Shown here: piece by piece, positions 54,124-58,077 of the stretch | Numbering within the stretch: position 1 is the first letter of the stretch | Layout: each line of letters begins with the position of its first letter | NCBI GenBank assembly: GCA_050250815.1 | Contig: JBFWNY010000026.1 | Coordinates: 1 to 58,077, forward strand | Direction: 5' to 3' | DNA: 58,077 bases | Source: JAEUMD01 sp050250815 | Lineage (GTDB): Bacteria > Pseudomonadota > Alphaproteobacteria > Rhizobiales > Hyphomicrobiaceae | Program-made: the position numbers and the translations under genes | Notes under the pieces: model-generated | Seen by the model: only the letters and a program-made list of their open reading frames with translations | Told to the model about the DNA's origin: nothing | The model's database searches: none

Positions 54124-54671
54124 GCGTCGCTCCGCCGGTAGGCTTCCGCGAGCATGCGAAGCGCGCGATGGAGGGCAACACGCACCGCGCCTTCGCTCAT
54201 ACCCAGCCTGTCCCCCATCTCCCGCGCACTCAGGCCCTCGATCGAGATGCCCGAGACGATCTCGCGTTGCCGCGCACCCAGCCCGTCGAGCAGGCGTGAC
54301 AGGTCGACGCTATCGATGCGCCCCTCCTGTCCGCCATCCATGGCGGGCTCGTTGCTCTCGTCGAGCGTCACGTGCACACTCGAGCCGCGACGCCTCAGGT
54401 GATCGACGAGCTTGTAGCGGGCGATGGCGCGGGCCCACGGCTCGATCGGCTGGTCCTCGATCCAGGTCGCGCGCTTCAGATGAATTGCGAGCAGCGTTTC
54501 CTGCACGATGTCCTCGGTCTCATCCCCACTACGCCCGACGGCGGCAAGGCCACGTCGCACGATCGGCCTCAGCCAGAGCGCAAGCGCCCCGAGCAACTGG
54601 CGATAGGCGCCTTCGTCGCCGCGATTGGCGGCGCGCATCAGGCGCGACAGGTCGTCGGAGCCGGTGCTCAA
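54120..54671 (-). CDS. sigF: SigF-type ECF RNA polymerase sigma factor
   Basis: A 183-residue ECF sigma factor. Region 2 covers about 15-95 (with DETEDIVQETLLAIHLKR) and region 4 about 125-178 (helix-turn-helix LSAREMGDRLGMSEGAVRVALHRA). The start is TTG at 54671 with a GAGAG upstream. The adjacent membrane anti-sigma gene, the divergent bufferin operon and GTAACG-type promoters fit SigF control of metal stress in Caulobacter. The sigF name is inferred from this context. Confidence 0.85.
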   Translation of the reverse strand: MSTGSDDLSRLMRAANRGDEGAYRQLLGALALWLRPIVRRGLAAVGRSGDETEDIVQETLLAIHLKRATWIEDQPIEPWARAIARYKLVDHLRRRGSSVHVTLDESNEPAMDGGQEGRIDSVDLSRLLDGLGARQREIVSGISIEGLSAREMGDRLGMSEGAVRVALHRALRMLAEAYRRSDA

Positions 54672-54693
54672 GGAAATGCTCTCGTCCTGTCCC

Positions 54694-54732
54694 TTCGGCG
54701 ATGGCCGCCGCTTCGTTACACAAATTCGTTAC
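54694..54732 (-). promoter_or_regulatory. SigF-type promoter of sigF-nrsF
   Basis: On the minus strand: GTAACG (plus-strand CGTTAC 54714-54719), a 16-base spacer and CGAA (plus-strand TTCG 54694-54697), about 25 bases upstream of the sigF start. A second GTAACG lies 13 bases further out (54727-54732). It resembles the GTAAC...CGAA pattern I recall for Caulobacter SigF targets. Confidence 0.6.
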
Positions 54733-54824
54733 ATGCCCGGCGCGCGCGACCCTAATCGAGCATTGCCGCACGCGGCAGGCGTGCCGGAACACGATTTCTT
54801 GATCGCCCCGGCCCCCACCCGATC

Positions 54825-54851
54825 GTAACGGACCCGGTGCCCCTACGCGAA
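54825..54851 (+). promoter_or_regulatory. SigF-type promoter of the buf operon
   Basis: GTAACG (54825-54830), a 17-base spacer and CGAA (54848-54851), 85 bases before the bufA start. Same signature as the divergent sigF promoter, with a spacer one base longer. Confidence 0.6.
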
Positions 54852-54935
54852 CCGGCTTGCAGGTGCCGCCGACGCGAGGGGGCCAGGCACCCCAAAATTG
54901 GCCGCCTCGAACCCAATCGAATAGAGGAAACCGCC

Positions 54936-55217
54936 ATGAAGATGAACATCCGCTCGGGTGCAGCGCTCGCCGCCACCGCCGCCACGCTGCTGCTCGCCGG
55001 CGCCGTGACGACGACGGGGGCCGTTGCCGCCGACGCCGCCAAGGGCCACTGCGTAGGCGCCAATGCCTGCAAGGGCCAGGGCGCCTGCAAGACGGCCACG
55101 AACGCGTGCCAGGGCCAGAACGCCTGCAAAGGCCACGGCTTCATGGAGATGACGAAAGAGGAGTGCGCCAAGGTCCAGGGCGCCAAGTTCGAGGAAGTGA
55201 TGAAGCCCAAGGGCTGA
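54936..55217 (+). CDS. bufA: Bufferin-type metallophore precursor peptide (cysteine-rich)
   Basis: A 93-residue small exported protein. Signal peptide at about 1-32 (ends AVA-AD), then a mature part with six cysteines in a repeat-like pattern: CVGANACKGQGAC, then ACQGQNACKGHGF and a final EECAKVQG. This C-K-G-x-G pattern is typical of the BufA2-like bufferin group, copper-binding peptides whose cysteines are modified by the adjacent MNIO enzyme. Start ATG 54936 with GAGGAAA upstream; the longer frame from 54837 lacks family support. A DUF2282-type (BufA1) name is less likely. Confidence 0.85.
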   Translation: MKMNIRSGAALAATAATLLLAGAVTTTGAVAADAAKGHCVGANACKGQGACKTATNACQGQNACKGHGFMEMTKEECAKVQGAKFEEVMKPKG

Positions 55218-55319
55218 CGCACTGTACGGCGCGACGGGACGCGGCGCGGTCCCACTTCGGCCGCACGTCGACAGCGGCAGCCGCTCCCGTCGAGCCTGTT
55301 CACCCCGAAGGGCTTCCAC

Positions 55320-56258
55320 ATGCCAACGCCACGAAGCAGCCTCCGCCAATCGCCAAAGCAACGAGTTGCTGATCCACTCCGGCTGGCGGCGACACCCCAA
55401 ACGCGGCCCGGCTATCTGGGCTTCGGGCTCGGGCTGCGGCCGCAGCACTATTCCGACATTCTGGGCGGCACGCCGCACGTCGATTGGTTCGAGGCGATAT
55501 CGGAAAACTACATGGTGCCGGGCGGACGACCGCTCGCGGTACTCGAGGCAATCCGGCAGCATTATCCAATCGTGCTGCACGGCGTTTCGATGTCGATCGC
55601 GTCCACCGCGCCGCTCGACCGCGCAAATCTGAAGAAATTGCGTGCGCTCGCAGATCGCTTCGAGCCCGAATTCGTTTCCGACCATCTGTGCTGGACGGGC
55701 GTGCACGGCATCAACCTGCATGACCTGTTGCCGGTACCGTATACGACCGAGGCACTGGAACACGTGACGGCGCGTGTCCACGCCGTGCAGGAGATACTCG
55801 GCCGCCCGCTCGCCATTGAGAACGTGTCGTCGTACGTGGGCTTCGCGCAGTCCGAGATGCCTGAATGGGAGTTCGTTGCGCAAATGGCCGAGCGTACAGG
55901 CTGCTGGCTCGTACTCGACATCAACAACGTCTTCGTCAACGCTTTCAACCACGATTTCGACGCACGCACATTCATTGATCGCATCCCGCGTGACCGCGTC
56001 GTGCAGTTTCATCTGGCGGGTCACGAGCACAACATGACCCACATCATCGATACCCACGATGCGCTGGTGCCAGACGAGGTGTGGGAGCTTTATGGCTATG
56101 CTGTTGGCCGGTTCGGCGCCGTGTCGACGCTCATCGAGCGCGACGATCACATTCCTCCGCTCGACGAGTTGGTGGACGAGCTGACGATCGCTCGCCAGAT
56201 CGCCTCCTCGATGCTTCGCCACGTCGAGCAAGGCTCCAATAGAGGTGCCGCAACGTGA
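55320..56258 (+). CDS. bufB: BufB, MNIO-family (DUF692) peptide-modifying oxidase
   Basis: A 312-residue DUF692/MNIO TIM-barrel enzyme. Family marks: the GLGLRPQHY beginning, HVDWFEAISENY, VLHGVSMSI, SDHLCW, the IENVSSY region, DINNVFVN and FHLAGHEH, which supply the metal-binding Glu, Asp and His residues. These di/tri-iron enzymes turn cysteines of the precursor into heterocycles. Start ATG 55320 with AAGGG upstream. It ends in a four-base overlap with bufC, so the two are coupled. Substrate is presumably the upstream cysteine-rich peptide. Confidence 0.93.
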   Translation: MPTPRSSLRQSPKQRVADPLRLAATPQTRPGYLGFGLGLRPQHYSDILGGTPHVDWFEAISENYMVPGGRPLAVLEAIRQHYPIVLHGVSMSIASTAPLDRANLKKLRALADRFEPEFVSDHLCWTGVHGINLHDLLPVPYTTEALEHVTARVHAVQEILGRPLAIENVSSYVGFAQSEMPEWEFVAQMAERTGCWLVLDINNVFVNAFNHDFDARTFIDRIPRDRVVQFHLAGHEHNMTHIIDTHDALVPDEVWELYGYAVGRFGAVSTLIERDDHIPPLDELVDELTIARQIASSMLRHVEQGSNRGAAT

Positions 56259-57112
56259 GCACTTCAAGGTCCACCGCGCGCGATGCCACCGTCGAAGAAA
56301 CACCGCGCCCACAACGCGCGCCCGGCCTCGCCGAGCTGCAGCAGGCCTTCCAGAGCGCGGTCGTGAAGGGCTCGCCCGACGTCCTTGTGCACCTCACCGG
56401 CAACAGCCGCGTCGGCCCGGACGTGTTGCTTGGCGTCTACCGTCACGCCTATGCCTCACGCCTCGTCGCAGCGATGCGCAACGACCACACCGCATTGCTG
56501 GCCTATCTGGGCGAAGCCGCGTTCGAGGACCTGGCACGGCACTACATCGCTACCCTTCCCTCTCGTTCGCCCAACATCCGCGACATCTCCCGCGAGTTGG
56601 CGAAGTTCATTGCGCGAACCGCACCCTATGACTCCTACAGGGAAGTCGCGGAAATCGCGCTCATCGAGTGTGCGGTCAACGACGCCTTCGATGCGGCGGA
56701 TGTGCCCAGCTTCAGGATTGATGACCTCGCTGCCCTACCCGCCGGCGCGTGGGGGATACTGCCGCTTGCCGCAACTCCCTCCGCTAGCGTCCTGAATCTT
56801 GGCTCGAATGCTCACGCCATCTGGCGCGCCATCAACGACGGCGCAACGCCGCCCCTACCGGATCGGAACAGACTGGACCATGCCGTTCTGGTCTGGCGTG
56901 AGAACTTCACTCCGAAAGTCCGGCCACTGGGTCCCGAGGAAGCGATTCTCGTCGCGATGCTCGCTCGTGGCACGACGTTCGGCGAACTCTGCGAGACCGC
57001 GGCGCTCTACGACGCGCCCGACGAGGCGGCCGCGCGGTGCGCAGCCTATTTGGGAACCTGGCTCGGTTGCGAACTGCTCGTCCGTCCCACGGGCGCAATG
57101 CCCGCCGTCTGA
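56255..57112 (+). CDS. bufC: BufC, DUF2063 partner of the MNIO enzyme
   Basis: A 285-residue DUF2063-family protein. The N-terminal helical domain covers about 25-115, with the family stretch LLGVYRHAYASRLV, and a second domain follows. Such proteins bind the precursor peptide and present it to BufB. Starts with GTG at 56255, overlapping the bufB stop by four bases (GTGA). Third gene of the bufA-bufB-bufC operon; convergent with lpxB. Confidence 0.9.
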   Translation: MSTSRSTARDATVEETPRPQRAPGLAELQQAFQSAVVKGSPDVLVHLTGNSRVGPDVLLGVYRHAYASRLVAAMRNDHTALLAYLGEAAFEDLARHYIATLPSRSPNIRDISRELAKFIARTAPYDSYREVAEIALIECAVNDAFDAADVPSFRIDDLAALPAGAWGILPLAATPSASVLNLGSNAHAIWRAINDGATPPLPDRNRLDHAVLVWRENFTPKVRPLGPEEAILVAMLARGTTFGELCETAALYDAPDEAAARCAAYLGTWLGCELLVRPTGAMPAV

Positions 57113-58077
57113 TCAGAGACCGATGCGGTTGAGTACGACGGCGGCAGCAGCTTCGCTCGGGCTCTTGCCGTCGAGCAGCATGCGCTGGGGAATGCGTGCG
57201 AGCGCTTCCAGTTGCCGCGTCCTTTCCGGCGTGTCAGCAAGCAGCGGCATCAGCGCATCGGCGAGCCGGTCAGGTGTGCAGGCCTCCTGCAGATACTCGG
57301 GAAACGCATTCTCGCCGAGCACGAGGTTGGCGAGCACCACCGAGTGCACCTTGAGCAGAAAGCGCAGACGGGCGGCAACGGCATCGACCTTATAGGCGAC
57401 CACCATCGGTGTCCCGGCGAGCGCCAGCTCCAGCGTCACGGTCCCCGATGCGGCAAGAGCCGCCCGCGCGAGCCGGAATGCTGCAATCTTGTCGGCCTCG
57501 CCGCTCACCATGTGCGGACGAACGGGCCAATCGGTTATGCCCGCCTCAAGGAGCGGCCGGACGGATGCGACGGCGGGGACGATCACTTGAGGATGAACAC
57601 CACGGGCCTGGATGCGGCGAATGGCATCTCCGAAGGGCCGCATCAATCGCGACACTTCCGACGCGCGGCTGCCGGGCAGCACGACCAGGACCGGCTCGTC
57701 GGCAGCGATCCCTAGCCGTGCCGCCAGTGCCGCGCCGGTTTCCGCACGCATGTCCCCGTAGCGCTCGATCAGCGGATGGCCAATATAGGTGCATGGAGGC
57801 CCGCCCAGCCGGCGGTGTGCTTCCGGCTCGAACGGCAACAGGGCCATGACGTGATCGACATAGGCGCGCATGCGCGCCGCCCGCCCCGGTCGCCAGGCCC
57901 ACACGCTCGGACTCACATAGTCGATGATAGGGATCGCGGGGCGCCGTTTGCGTATCCGTTTTGCGAACGGGTGCGTGAACTCGGGACTGTCGATGATGAC
58001 GACAACATCGGGTTCGGCCGCCACCGCGGCATCGACGGTGCGGTAGACCCGGCGCACGAGCCGCGGCAGACGCGGCC
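57113..58077 (-). CDS. lpxB: LpxB, lipid-A-disaccharide synthase (5-prime end outside window)
   Basis: At least 315 residues of the C-terminal part of LpxB, which joins UDP-diacylglucosamine and lipid X at the inner membrane. Motifs: VIIDSPEF, YVSPSVWAWRPGR, the LPGSRASEV segment, and ASGTVTLELAL with the donor-binding region. The reading frame continues beyond 58077, so the true start and N-terminal domain are missing. It is a conserved neighbour of gltA in Hyphomicrobiales. Confidence 0.95.
   Translation of the reverse strand, partial: PRLPRLVRRVYRTVDAAVAAEPDVVVIIDSPEFTHPFAKRIRKRRPAIPIIDYVSPSVWAWRPGRAARMRAYVDHVMALLPFEPEAHRRLGGPPCTYIGHPLIERYGDMRAETGAALAARLGIAADEPVLVVLPGSRASEVSRLMRPFGDAIRRIQARGVHPQVIVPAVASVRPLLEAGITDWPVRPHMVSGEADKIAAFRLARAALAASGTVTLELALAGTPMVVAYKVDAVAARLRFLLKVHSVVLANLVLGENAFPEYLQEACTPDRLADALMPLLADTPERTRQLEALARIPQRMLLDGKSPSEAAAAVVLNRIGL

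Noticed and set aside
54843..56312. 489-codon minus-strand frame across bufA and bufB
   Set aside because: Antisense to two genes with clear family motifs and ribosome binding sites.

Overview
The window is a GC-rich alphaproteobacterial chromosome segment. Gene order and protein motifs point to the Hyphomicrobiales (Hyphomicrobium or Rhodomicrobium-like, not resolved further). Supporting signs are the rpoZ-rsh-DUF2062-pdxJ-acpS-lepB-rnc-era-recO cluster, the tpiA-(hypothetical)-secG-pyrG cluster, the trp-moaC-moeA-lexA-comEC-gltX-gltA-lpxB neighbourhood, and a LexA box of the alphaproteobacterial GAAC-N7-GAAC type. Coding density is high, genes overlap by 1-11 bases in several operons, and long antisense open frames are common because of the base composition. 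No rRNA, tRNA or CRISPR array was seen.

Region 1 (1-14,063) is accessory. It opens with what looks like the end of an IS256-family element. A plus-strand block follows with two small membrane proteins and three tandem GH114-type (endo-alpha-1,4-polygalactosaminidase-like) proteins. Facing it on the minus strand is a Pel-type exopolysaccharide operon, read right to left: a PelA-like deacetylase without the N-terminal hydrolase domain, a short PelB-like helical-repeat protein without a beta-barrel, a PelD-like GAF protein without the GGDEF/I-site domain, a PelE-like protein, the PelF glycosyltransferase and the PelG flippase. The hydrolase domain that Pseudomonas PelA carries is thus found here as three separate genes. 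No PelC-like outer-membrane protein was seen.

Region 2 (14,064-35,189) is mostly housekeeping: rimK, bpt, parC, a CAP-domain gene, then a minus-strand operon for stringent response, vitamin B6, lipid, protein export and RNA processing (rsh, DUF2062, pdxJ, acpS, lepB, rnc, era, recO). rpoZ lies upstream behind its own terminator, with a divergent NYN-domain gene and a family-5 uracil-DNA glycosylase. The pyrG-secG-tpiA group closes the region.

Region 3 (35,497-53,399) holds ppiD and trpE, then trpG-trpD-trpC, moaC-moeA, lexA, comEC, gltX and gltA. A sixA phosphatase and a large fatty-acid-desaturase-like protein are interposed between trpE and trpG.

Region 4 (53,488-57,112) is a compact metal-stress island between gltA and lpxB: an ECF sigma factor (SigF type) with its NrsF membrane anti-sigma factor, divergent from bufA-bufB-bufC. 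The buf genes encode a cysteine-rich bufferin-type precursor peptide, a MNIO (DUF692) peptide-modifying oxidase and its DUF2063 partner. Both divergent promoters contain a GTAACG...CGAA signature that fits SigF control. The window ends inside lpxB (lipid A biosynthesis).
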